DNA of 64,000 nt from Actinotalea sp. Marseille-Q4924 (GTDB lineage: Bacteria > Actinomycetota > Actinomycetes > Actinomycetales > Cellulomonadaceae), in contig NZ_CAKAKB010000004.1 of NCBI RefSeq assembly GCF_916618755.1, forward strand, positions 1-64,000, written 5' to 3'. The position numbers and the translations under genes were made by a program. Under the pieces are notes generated by a model. It worked only from the letters and a program-made list of their open reading frames with translations. It did no database searches and was not told the DNA's origin. How positions within the stretch are numbered: the stretch's first letter is position 1; each line of letters begins with the position of its first letter. This document shows positions 41,308 through 49,053 of the stretch, one piece after another.

Positions 41308-41961
41308 TCAGCCGGTCAGCTCGTCGCCGGTGCGGTCCGCGCCGCTGACCGGCAGGGAGTCGGCGAACGCCTCGTCGCGCGCGGCGACGTTGCGCGCCAG
41401 TGACAGGTGCGCACCGAGGAAGCCGCTGAACCCCGCGGCCGCGCCGCCGAGCAGCCCCAGGGCGACGCCGCGGGCCTGGTGCCCGCGCCCGCGCGCCAGC
41501 CACGACGCGCCGAAGAGGAGCAGCCCCAGGCTGTTCCCGGCGGCGTGCACGACGCCGACGCGCTGGTCGCGGCGGCCGACGTGCTGCCAGTCCGCGAGCC
41601 CGGCGACCGCCGTCGGTACGGCCGCGAGGATCCCGATGCCGATGAGGCGGCGGGCCGCGGGCCGCGACTGCCGGCCGCCGACCATGTCCAGCGCGAGCGC
41701 GGAGACCCACGCACCGATCGGCACGTCGGTGAAGACGGGGTGCAGCGAGTGGCCCATGACCTTGCCGAGCAGGACGTCCCGGCGCGCGGGGTCGGCGACG
41801 AGGGCGTCCGCAGCCGGCTGCAGGGCGTCGACCGCCGCGTCGAGCCTGCCGTCCTCCTCCAGGCGCAGGGCGAGCCCCACGAGGGCCGGCTCGCCGGCGC
41901 GGTAGCGGCCGCGGGCCGCCTCGAACGCGTCGTCGGAGGGGGTCTGCGGGGCGGTGGTCAT
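41308..41961 (-). CDS. DUF2231 membrane protein
   Basis: A 217-residue protein: a soluble N-terminal helical part, then DUF2231 with four membrane helices, including GHSLHPVFTDVPIGAWVSAL and LADWQHVGRRDQRVGVVHAA. The conserved His and Asp in the membrane are typical of the family and suggest heme or metal binding, unproven. ATG 41961 follows GGAGGCACC. It is convergent with the DUF1918 gene. Confidence 0.85.
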   Translation of the reverse strand: MTTAPQTPSDDAFEAARGRYRAGEPALVGLALRLEEDGRLDAAVDALQPAADALVADPARRDVLLGKVMGHSLHPVFTDVPIGAWVSALALDMVGGRQSRPAARRLIGIGILAAVPTAVAGLADWQHVGRRDQRVGVVHAAGNSLGLLLFGASWLARGRGHQARGVALGLLGGAAAGFSGFLGAHLSLARNVAARDEAFADSLPVSGADRTGDELTG

Positions 41962-42209
41962 GGTGCCTCCGTGCTCGTTGCGTGCTCCTTGCCTGCGCGC
42001 GCGTGCTCGTGCGTGAGGAGCGGGCGGGCGGGACCTCATCGAGTCTCCTGCGCAGGCGCGTCTCCCGCCCGTCGAAGGCGGTGCAGGCCTGCTCTGCTCG
42101 TCACGTCGTCCGCACGCGCGCCGGCGGGCCCGGGCCTCGCCCGCAGTCGTGTCGGCCGGCGCCGGCCCCGCCCGTCGACCGTGTCGGCGGCCTCCCGTAC
42201 GTTTCCCCC

Positions 42210-43175
42210 ATGACCACGCCGGTGCCGTCGTCGCACGCCCCTTCGCCGCGCCCGCTGCTCCTGCTCGACACGGCGTCGCTGTACTTCCGCGCGTTCTTCG
42301 GCGTCCCGGACTCGGTGAAGGCGCCTGACGGCACGCCGGTGAACGCCGTCCGCGGTCTTCTCGACATGGTGGCGCGCCTGGTCACCGCACGACGTCCGGC
42401 GGGACTGGTCGCGTGCTGGGACGACGACTGGCGACCGGAGTTCCGGGTGCGGGCGATCCCGACCTACAAGGAGCACCGCCTCGCCGCCGACGGCGCCGAG
42501 GAGGTGCCCGACGCGCTCACGGCGCAGATCCCCGTCATCGTCGAGGTGCTCGAGGCGTTCGGCATCGCCCGGGTGGGGGCGCCGGGGTTCGAGGCGGACG
42601 ACGTCATCGGCACCCTCACGGCACGGGAGACGGCACGACCGGACGCCGAGCGACGGGCCGTCGAGGTCGTCACGGGTGACCGCGACCTCTTCCAGCTCGT
42701 CGACGACGCCGCGCCCGTCCGCATCCTCTACACCGCCCGCGGGATCGGCGACCTCGACGTCGTCGACCAGCCCCGGCTCGCCGAGAAGTACGGCGTGCGC
42801 GACGGCGCGGCGTACGCGGACCTCGCGACCCTGCGGGGGGACAGCAGCGACGGCCTGCCAGGGGTGGCCGGGATCGGCGAGAAGACGGCGGCCGCGCTCC
42901 TGCACCGCTACGGCACGCTGGACGGCGTCCTCCGAGCGCTCGAGCACGGTGACCCCGGACTGACGACGGCGCAGCGACGTCGCCTCACCGAGGGCCTGGA
43001 GTACCTCGCGGTCGCGCCGGCCGTCGTCCGCGTCGCCCGGGACGCCCCCGTCGCCGACGCGGACGACGCCGTCCCACGGACGCCTGCCGACCACGAGCGG
43101 CTCGTGGCCCTGGCGCAGCGGTGGGGCCTCACGTCGAGCGTGACCCGCCTGGTGGACGCACTCGCCGCTGGGTGA
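42210..43175 (+). CDS. 5'-3' exonuclease (Pol I N-terminal type)
   Basis: A 321-residue FEN-family nuclease like the 5' domain of DNA polymerase I, here as a separate protein. LLLLDTASLYFRAFFGVPDS, ACWDDDWRPEFRVRAIPTYK, GFEADDVIGTLTA, VTGDRDLFQLVDD and LRGDSSDGLPGVAGIGEKTA (helix-hairpin-helix) carry the acidic metal ligands. It probably removes RNA primers or flaps. ATG 42210 has TACGTT six bases upstream and no ribosome site, so it is probably leaderless. Confidence 0.92.
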   Translation: MTTPVPSSHAPSPRPLLLLDTASLYFRAFFGVPDSVKAPDGTPVNAVRGLLDMVARLVTARRPAGLVACWDDDWRPEFRVRAIPTYKEHRLAADGAEEVPDALTAQIPVIVEVLEAFGIARVGAPGFEADDVIGTLTARETARPDAERRAVEVVTGDRDLFQLVDDAAPVRILYTARGIGDLDVVDQPRLAEKYGVRDGAAYADLATLRGDSSDGLPGVAGIGEKTAAALLHRYGTLDGVLRALEHGDPGLTTAQRRRLTEGLEYLAVAPAVVRVARDAPVADADDAVPRTPADHERLVALAQRWGLTSSVTRLVDALAAG

Positions 43176-43191
43176 GGGACGCCGTCGCGCC

Positions 43192-43716
43192 TCAGCGGCT
43201 GAGCGCCCCGAGGTCTCGGCCCCACGCCCGCGCTGCGTCGAGCTCGCCGTCGAGCAGCCCGTCCGCCTTGCCGTGGACCTTGAACGAGTGCGGCGGAAGG
43301 ACCTCGTGCGCCCCGATCGCCCGCAGCCGCTTGGCTGCCGCGCGTGCCGCCGATCCGGGCAGCGCAGGCTTGGCGACCTTGGTGTCGAAGGTCGCCACGG
43401 GCAGCCGGCCAGGGATGCGGAGGTGGTCGATCCACTCCCGCACCCCGGTGCGGTCGGAGATGACGTGGCCGCCCGGCGCCTCCTTCGCGGCGTCCGCGCG
43501 GGTGGTGTCGCGGCTCATCGAGAAGGCGTGCGTCGGTCCGCCGACGACGAGCAGCGTCACGTCCTCGGGCAGGCCGCCGCCCGCCTGCTCCGCGGCGAGG
43601 TCACCCACCTCGACGACCCGCGTGGGGACGTCGGCGTCGACCAGGCCCGCGCCGACCGCCTCGGCGACCGCTCGCGTGCTGCCGAACATGGACTCGTAGA
43701 CGACCAGCGCAGTCAT
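43192..43716 (-). CDS. flavodoxin-like protein
   Basis: A 174-residue flavodoxin fold: LVVYESMFGSTRAVAEAVGA is the FMN phosphate loop and VVGGPTHAFSMS the ring-contacting loop. It could shuttle electrons or regulate by redox; no partner reductase is adjacent. ATG 43716 has CAGCCT six bases upstream, a weak leaderless signal. It is convergent with the exonuclease gene, with a 16-base gap. Confidence 0.85.
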   Translation of the reverse strand: MTALVVYESMFGSTRAVAEAVGAGLVDADVPTRVVEVGDLAAEQAGGGLPEDVTLLVVGGPTHAFSMSRDTTRADAAKEAPGGHVISDRTGVREWIDHLRIPGRLPVATFDTKVAKPALPGSAARAAAKRLRAIGAHEVLPPHSFKVHGKADGLLDGELDAARAWGRDLGALSR

Positions 43717-43796
43717 GCGGCCAGGCTGCTCCGGCCGCGGACCGGCGGGAAGGGCCGGAGGTCCCGCCCGTCGCCGCCGCGGGTCGGAGGCCGCCC

Positions 43797-43853
43797 GCTC
43801 ACCGCATGCCTCCCACCGCATGCCCCCCACCGTGCGACCCGCTCACCGCATGC
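43797..43853 (+). repeat. short tandem-like repeats before the acyltransferase gene
   Basis: ACCGCATGC occurs at 43801, 43815 and 43845, with a degenerate copy at 43829, at steps of 14, 14 and 16 bp. GCTCACCGCATGC is identical at 43797 and 43841. The array sits 29 to 85 bases before the gene start at 43882 and could bind a regulator. Confidence 0.55.
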
Positions 43854-43881
43854 TCGCTCGCTGATCGGTGGACAATGGCGC

Positions 43882-44523
43882 GTGACCTCGACGCCGAGCC
43901 CCGACTCCCCACCTGCCCGCCGCATCCCCGTCCGCGCCGCGATCGCCCGGACGCTGCTCCGCTGGGCGCGCTGGACGAAGGTCGGGTCCGCGCCCCGGAC
44001 GGGCATCTTCATCGGTGCGCCGCACACGTCCAACTGGGACTGGGTGCTCACGCTCCTGGTGCTCTGGGCGGATCACGTGAGCCCGCGCATCCTCATCAAG
44101 CGCGAGCTCTTCTGGTGGCCCATGAGCGCGGTCCTGCGCGCGCTGGGTGGCATCCCGACCGACCGCGGGACCCGCGGCGGACTCGTCGACCGACTCGTGG
44201 AGCAGGCGCGGTCCGCCGACGACTTCGTCCTCGTCATCGCCGTCGACGGCACGCGCGCGAAGACGGACCACTGGAAGTCCGGGTTCTACCGCCTCGCCCA
44301 GTCCACGGGGCTGCCGATCACGCTCGGCTTCGTCGACGGACCGACCCGCACCGCCGGACTCGGCCCCACCATGCATCTCACCGGCGACGTCAGGGCGGAC
44401 ATGGACGTCATCCGCGCCTTCTACGCCGACAAGCACGGCGTCCACCCCGGTCGCGGGAGCAACCCCCGGCTCCGCGAGGAGGACCGGGCGGACGACGCGG
44501 CGGCCGACGAGACCCGCAGCTGA
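43882..44523 (+). CDS. PlsC-like 1-acylglycerol-3-phosphate acyltransferase family protein
   Basis: A 213-residue acyltransferase of the lysophosphatidate type. The catalytic HX4D block is PHTSNWDWVLTL, followed by KRELFWWPMSAVLRALGGIP and an EGTRAK-type motif present as DGTRAKTDHWKSGFYRLA. It probably acylates a lysophospholipid at the membrane; a polar lipid or glycolipid acceptor is possible. GTG 43882 has GACAAT five bases upstream, consistent with leaderless transcription. Confidence 0.85.
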   Translation: MTSTPSPDSPPARRIPVRAAIARTLLRWARWTKVGSAPRTGIFIGAPHTSNWDWVLTLLVLWADHVSPRILIKRELFWWPMSAVLRALGGIPTDRGTRGGLVDRLVEQARSADDFVLVIAVDGTRAKTDHWKSGFYRLAQSTGLPITLGFVDGPTRTAGLGPTMHLTGDVRADMDVIRAFYADKHGVHPGRGSNPRLREEDRADDAAADETRS

Positions 44524-44544
44524 GGCGCGAGCGCGGCGGCTGCG

Positions 44545-45456
44545 TCAGCCGGGGATGAGGACGACCAGCGGCGTCGTCGTCGGCTGCTCGCTCCCGCCCG
44601 CCGGCTCGACGGACAGCGCGACGCCGTCGCCGGCCCGGTAGTCCTCCAGCACCTCGCTGGCGCTCGCGCCGTCCGTGTCGAGGAAGCCCGCAGGCACGGG
44701 GGTGCCGTCGCGCATGGCCCAGACCTGGTAGACGCGGTCGTCCGCGAGGTCGGGCAGGTCCTCGACGACGACGGCGCCACGCGCCTCGGTCAGGATCGCG
44801 ACGGCGTCCCCACCTCCGGTGACGGAGCCGCTGAGCACCCTCGCGCCGGGTTCGGCCAGGAGGTCGGTGAGGAGGTCGGCCCGCGCCTCGGCACGGACCG
44901 CACGGTCGTGCTGCTGCCAGGCGACGACGCCGGGCACGGTCACCGCGACGACGGCCGCTGCGGCAGCGGCGAGCCCCCAGCCGACGACCCGCGGCGGTCG
45001 GCGTCGCAGCGGGACGACGTTGCTGTCGCCGCCATCTCCACGACCAGTGGCCCCCCGTGCCGCGTCCTCAGCGCGAGGATCGCCCCGACCCGCATCCGCG
45101 ATGCGCTGCGGAGGGGCCGTGAACCCGGAACGGTCAGGCCGCGGACCCGCTGCGTGCGGTCCAGCCGACGTCGGTGCTGAGGGTGCCGACCGGGGACCGC
45201 CCTCGAGCAGGCTCCCCGACGGCGCCGTGAGCTGCGGGATGCGCGCGATCTGGTCCAGGACCGTCGCACGGAGGGCAGGGGGCGGGGCGACCGCGTCGGC
45301 ATCGGCGATCGCCGCGGCGACAGCGCGCAGCTCGTCGAGCTCCGCTGCGGCGTCGGCGTCACGGGCGACGAGGTCCTCGACAGCGCGCCGCTCGTCGTCG
45401 TCGACGGCGTCGAGCGCGTAGGCGGCGAGGAGGGAGCGCACGTCGTCGTCGGTCAT
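44545..45456 (-). CDS. rskA: anti-sigma-K factor RskA
   Basis: A 303-residue membrane anti-sigma factor. The N-terminal anti-sigma domain (LLAAYALDAVDDDERRAVED) is followed by a Pro/Gly/Arg-rich linker, one membrane helix (VVGWGLAAAAAAVVAVTVPG) and an outer domain with VYQVWAMRDGTPVPAGFL, the RskA family motif. It holds SigK inactive until cleaved by regulated proteolysis. The start ATG 45456 overlaps the sigK stop by four bases (ATGA), so the two are coupled. The linker is longer than in mycobacterial RskA. Confidence 0.9.
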   Translation of the reverse strand: MTDDDVRSLLAAYALDAVDDDERRAVEDLVARDADAAAELDELRAVAAAIADADAVAPPPALRATVLDQIARIPQLTAPSGSLLEGGPRSAPSAPTSAGPHAAGPRPDRSGFTAPPQRIADAGRGDPRAEDAARGATGRGDGGDSNVVPLRRRPPRVVGWGLAAAAAAVVAVTVPGVVAWQQHDRAVRAEARADLLTDLLAEPGARVLSGSVTGGGDAVAILTEARGAVVVEDLPDLADDRVYQVWAMRDGTPVPAGFLDTDGASASEVLEDYRAGDGVALSVEPAGGSEQPTTTPLVVLIPG

Positions 45457-46115
45457 GACGCCACCCCCAGGCAGTCGCGGAGACGGATGAGACCGTCACG
45501 GATGCGGGTCTTGACGGTGGGGAGGGCGGCGCCGAGCTCCTCGGCGACCTCGCGGTAGGTGCGCCCGCCGTAGTAGGCGAGCACGACGGCGTCGCGCTGC
45601 GTCTCGGTGAGGCTGCCGAGGCAGCCCCGCACGCGGGTGCGTTCCATGGTGTCCTCGACCTCCTCTGCGACTGAGTCGAACGGGATGTGGTTGTCGGCGT
45701 CCGCGACACGCTGGTCGCGGTCGCGCTGCGCCTGGACGGCGCGGACCCTGTCGACCGCGCGGCGGTGGGCGAGCGTCAGGACGAACGTGCGGGCGGAGCC
45801 GCGGCCGGGGTCGAACCGTGGCGCCGTCCGCCAGACCTCGAGCATGACCTCCTGCATGACCTCCGCCGCGAGGTGCGGGTCCCGCAGCACCGCTCGTGCG
45901 GTGCCGTGGACGGCGGGGGAGAGCAGGTCGTACAGGGCGGCGAAGGCGTGCTGGTCACCCGCCGCCGCGGAGGTGAGGAGGGCGTTCGCATCGCGAGCCG
46001 GCTGCGGTGACCGGCCCTCCTGGGTGTCCGCGCGTCGGGCGTCCCCCCCGGCGGGCGGCGCGGCGTCGTCGTCGCGGGTGGCCCAGGTCACCCGCTCAGT
46101 CTGCACCACGGTCAT
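45453..46115 (-). CDS. sigK: ECF RNA polymerase sigma factor SigK
   Basis: A 220-residue ECF sigma factor. Region 2 spans about residues 60-130 (FAALYDLLSPAVHGTARAVL, EVMQEVMLEVWR, FVLTLAHRRAVDRVRA). Region 4 spans about 160-215 (LTETQRDAVVLAYYGGRTYR, then ALPTVKTRIRDGLIRLRD). The order sigK-rskA is the conserved actinobacterial one, and SigK responds to envelope redox or copper stress in mycobacteria. Its targets here are unknown; the lipoprotein gene upstream on the same strand is a candidate. Confidence 0.92.
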   Translation of the reverse strand: MTVVQTERVTWATRDDDAAPPAGGDARRADTQEGRSPQPARDANALLTSAAAGDQHAFAALYDLLSPAVHGTARAVLRDPHLAAEVMQEVMLEVWRTAPRFDPGRGSARTFVLTLAHRRAVDRVRAVQAQRDRDQRVADADNHIPFDSVAEEVEDTMERTRVRGCLGSLTETQRDAVVLAYYGGRTYREVAEELGAALPTVKTRIRDGLIRLRDCLGVAS

Positions 46116-46279
46116 CGGTTGTCCCTCCACCGTCCCGGGCCGCCGTCCTTCCCGTGCGCGTCCCGGGCGGCCGGTGGGACCAGCGCCGACCCGTCCGACG
46201 ACCCTCCGTCGCCGGACGGGCCGTGCTGACCCTCGCCCCAGCACGTCCCACCGGACGAGGACCGGGACAGCGGAGCCGT

Positions 46280-46296
46280 GCCCGACCAGGTCGGGC
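46280..46296 (-). terminator. hairpin between the lipoprotein and sigK genes
   Basis: GCCCGAC (46280-46286) pairs with GTCGGGC (46290-46296) around CAG, 53 bases after the stop of the lipoprotein gene. Confidence 0.55.
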
Positions 46297-46348
46297 AGCG
46301 GCCCCGCGTCCGCTCGCTTCGGCGCCCGCGGACGGGCGCCGCGGCGTC

Positions 46349-47671
46349 CTACTCCGTCGCGCTCTCGACGAGCGCGGCGTCGAGGGAGTCGATCGCCCCG
46401 CCGAGCGTCTCGACGTGCATCGCGAGACCGTCGGCGACGGCGTCGGCCGGCAGCTCACCACCGCTGACCTCCTCGAAGAACGCGCCGGCGGATGCCCGGT
46501 ACGCGTCGAGGTTGCTCAGGGCCTCCTGCTTGCCCTGCTCGTCATCGCCGGCCGCGGCGACCGCGTAGTCGACGAAGTCGGAGATGTGGGCCCGCCACAG
46601 CTCGAGGAACTCCGCGCCCTTCTCCTCGCCCGCGAGCGAGGTGACGGCCTCGGACAGGGCCACGCTGTTCTCGTCCAGCACTCCGGCCGCGGCGGTGAAC
46701 GCCTCGGACTCGGGGCCGCCCTCGGCCGTGTAGGCGGTGAAGACGGCGATGCTCGCGAGGTAGACGTGCTCCTGGAGGAGGTTCGTCAGGGTCGTGCGGA
46801 GGGTCGACGCGGCGTCGGCCGGGTCGCCCTCGAGCTCGAGGGCCGTGTCGAAGCCGCCCGCGATCGTCGTGGCGGACTCGCTCACGTGGGCGGCCGCCTC
46901 CTGGAGCTCGGCGTACGCGGACGGGTCGCCGGCGGCGAGCGCGTCGATGGCCTCGGTCAGGGTCGTGACGTGCATGGAGAGCGAGCCGGCGATGGCGTCG
47001 GCCGGGAGCGCGCCGTTGCTGATCTGCTCGAAGAACCCGCCTGCGGTCTGCGTGTAGGCCTCGAGGTCGGACAGCGCCTGGTCGACGCCGGCCTGGTCGT
47101 CACCGGCACGGGCCACGGCGTAGTCGACGAAGTCGCCGATGTGGGCGCGCCACACCTCGAGGAACGTCGCTGCGTTCTCCTCGCCCGCCAGGGAGCCGAT
47201 CGCCTCGGAGAGGTCCACCGAGTTGGTGTCGAGCGCAGCCGCAGCCGCCTCGAACTCGCCCGAGTCCGGGCCGGTCGTGTAGGCCGTCGCGACGGCGATG
47301 CCGGCAAGGTAGACGTGCTCCTGCAGGAGTGCGGTGAGGCCGGCGCGCAGGTCGGCGGCCGGTGAGTCGACCTCACCGGCGGCACCCGTGGCGGCGGCGA
47401 GGCCGGTCGCGAGGGTCAGGGCCGTGTCCGGCATGTGCGCCGCGGCGGTGCGCGCGTCGACGAACGGGTCGCCCGTACCCATCGGCATGAGGGAGGAGAG
47501 CATCTCTTCCGTCTCCTCGGCGGTCGGCGTCTCCTGCTCCTCCATGGCCCCCTCGGCGGCGGCGGGCGCCTCCTCGGTGGTGCTCGCGGAGCACGAGGTG
47601 AGCGCGAGAGCGGCGGTGACGGCGGCGGCCGCGGCGGCCGAACGGGTCCGGGTCGTGCGAGTGGTACGCAT
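46349..47671 (-). CDS. lipoprotein with two tandem copies of a helical His-containing domain
   Basis: A 440-residue lipoprotein (lipobox LTSC, Cys27) with an acidic linker to about residue 65. Two similar halves follow, each about 170 residues. Matching pieces are LLQEHVYLAGIAVATAYT with LLQEHVYLASIAVFTAYT, FLEVWRAHIGDFVDYAVA with FLELWRAHISDFVDYAVA, and LSMHVTTLTEAID with LAMHVETLGGAID. The fold looks like duplicated four-helix bundles, and the conserved His (EHVYLA, AHI-DFVDY, MHV) suggest metal binding. I know no function. ATG 47671 follows GAGGAGC. It is just upstream of sigK on the same strand, so an envelope stress role is possible. Confidence 0.82.
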   Translation of the reverse strand: MRTTRTTRTRSAAAAAAVTAALALTSCSASTTEEAPAAAEGAMEEQETPTAEETEEMLSSLMPMGTGDPFVDARTAAAHMPDTALTLATGLAAATGAAGEVDSPAADLRAGLTALLQEHVYLAGIAVATAYTTGPDSGEFEAAAAALDTNSVDLSEAIGSLAGEENAATFLEVWRAHIGDFVDYAVARAGDDQAGVDQALSDLEAYTQTAGGFFEQISNGALPADAIAGSLSMHVTTLTEAIDALAAGDPSAYAELQEAAAHVSESATTIAGGFDTALELEGDPADAASTLRTTLTNLLQEHVYLASIAVFTAYTAEGGPESEAFTAAAGVLDENSVALSEAVTSLAGEEKGAEFLELWRAHISDFVDYAVAAAGDDEQGKQEALSNLDAYRASAGAFFEEVSGGELPADAVADGLAMHVETLGGAIDSLDAALVESATE

Positions 47672-47898
47672 GAGAGCTCCTCGGTCTAGCGGATGGTTCG
47701 GGGGTGGTTCGGAGCCCCGGCCGGAGTGGATGGGTGGCATGGGACGACTTCTCGACGAGCGCGCCGCTGGGGGGCGGGGTGCGCCGGGCGTAGGGACAGC
47801 GGGGGTCCCGTCCGTCCTTCCTGAGGGTGCCGTCGGGGCCAGCCGCTGCGCCGGCGGCCGACCACGACGTACCGTCGTCGTGACGACAGGAGGTCGAC

Positions 47899-48309
47899 GT
47901 GGCGTACGAGGTGACCAAGCGCGACGAGGAGTGGCGGCGCGAGCTGTCCCCGGAGGAGTACCAGGTGCTCCGGCTGGCGGGCACGGAGCGGCCGTGGACC
48001 GGCGAGCTGCTCGAGGAGAAGCGTCAGGGGACGTACTCGTGCCGCGCGTGCGGGCAGACGCTCTTCACGGCGGAGACGAAGTTCGACTCGCACTGCGGGT
48101 GGCCGAGCTTCTACCAGCCGGGGGAGGGTGACGCCGTCGAGCTCATCGAGGACCGGAGCCTGGGCATGGTGCGGACCGAGGTGCGGTGCGCCCGGTGCGG
48201 GTCTCACCTGGGGCACGTGTTCGACGACGCCCCGCAGACGCCGACCGGCGACCGGTACTGCATGAACTCGGTCTCGCTCACCTTCGAGCCCGAGGCCGGC
48301 ACGTCCTGA
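47899..48309 (+). CDS. msrB: peptide-methionine (R)-S-oxide reductase MsrB
   Basis: A 136-residue MsrB that repairs methionine-R-sulfoxide in proteins. [11 protein letters not shown] and [14 protein letters not shown] give the zinc CxxC pairs, GWPSFYQP is the substrate site, and [10 protein letters not shown] holds catalytic Cys121. Start GTG 47899 follows ACAGGAGGTCGAC. It is 16 bases before the next gene and probably co-transcribed with it. No msrA is adjacent. Confidence 0.95.
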   Translation: MAYEVTKRDEEWRRELSPEEYQVLRLAGTERPWTGELLEEKRQGTYSCRACGQTLFTAETKFDSHCGWPSFYQPGEGDAVELIEDRSLGMVRTEVRCARCGSHLGHVFDDAPQTPTGDRYCMNSVSLTFEPEAGTS

Positions 48310-48325
48310 TGGTGGTGCGGCGCTG

Positions 48326-48961
48326 ATGTCCGACGGTCCCCGCAGGCCGCGACGTCCGGCGATGCTCGACCCCCGGCAGGCGGACGAGATCCCCGGCGAC
48401 GTGGACCCGGCGCTGCGCCAGGAGGTCGCGCACACGACGGCGAACGTCATCGTGCAGCAGGGGCGCGCGGCGGAGGACCCCGATCTCGTCGACCGGCTCG
48501 TCCGGCTCGTGGAGACCGAGGGCCTGGACACGGTCGCCGCCATGTGGTCGGACAGCGCGCCGAACACGCTGCCGGGCGCCCTGTGGCGGTTGTACGTCCT
48601 GCGGAGCTGGGTGCTGCGGGACCCGCGGACGGTCGCGGAGCGGTACCGCATGGGCGTGAGGCATGCCGAGGTGCACGACGTCGTCGCCGGGGTCGTCAGC
48701 CCGCCGGGGCCGCAGGACGTGTCGCGGCTCGTCGACGCCGTGCTGTCCGGCGTGTTCGTCGGCGACCTGGCCGTCGCCCTGGAGCGGGCGGCAGCCTTCT
48801 GCAGGGTGCTGGCGACCGGTGCTGCCTTCGACGCCGACCACGTCGAGGAGCACGACACCGAGCTGGCCCGGACCATGACCCACGGAGCGTCCGGGCTGGT
48901 ACGCACCGCGGAGGAGCTCGAGCACGCGGCCAGCTTGTGGAGGTCGGGGCACCTCGACTGA
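48326..48961 (+). CDS. conserved hypothetical protein downstream of msrB
   Basis: A 211-residue, mostly helical protein: EIPGDVDPALRQEVAHTTAN, LVETEGLDTVAAMWSDSAPN, GALWRLYVLRSWVLRDPRTV, and GVFVGDLAVALERAAAFCRV near the end. It resembles actinobacterial proteins of unknown function; I cannot assign an activity. ATG 48326 lies 16 bases after msrB with no strong ribosome site. Co-expression with msrB is likely. Confidence 0.75.
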   Translation: MSDGPRRPRRPAMLDPRQADEIPGDVDPALRQEVAHTTANVIVQQGRAAEDPDLVDRLVRLVETEGLDTVAAMWSDSAPNTLPGALWRLYVLRSWVLRDPRTVAERYRMGVRHAEVHDVVAGVVSPPGPQDVSRLVDAVLSGVFVGDLAVALERAAAFCRVLATGAAFDADHVEEHDTELARTMTHGASGLVRTAEELEHAASLWRSGHLD

Positions 48962-49030
48962 CGACAGGGGTGGTGCCTCAGGTCGCTGAGCGGTGAGCAT
49001 GACCCCTGAGGTCCGTGCGAACCCTTGGAC

Positions 49031-49053
49031 TGACGGGCTCGGTCGGCCCGTCA
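49031..49053 (-). terminator. hairpin overlapping the stop of the DUF222-HNH gene
   Basis: TGACGGGC (49031-49038) pairs with GCCCGTCA (49046-49053) around a seven-base loop; the right arm includes the stop codon. Confidence 0.5.
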
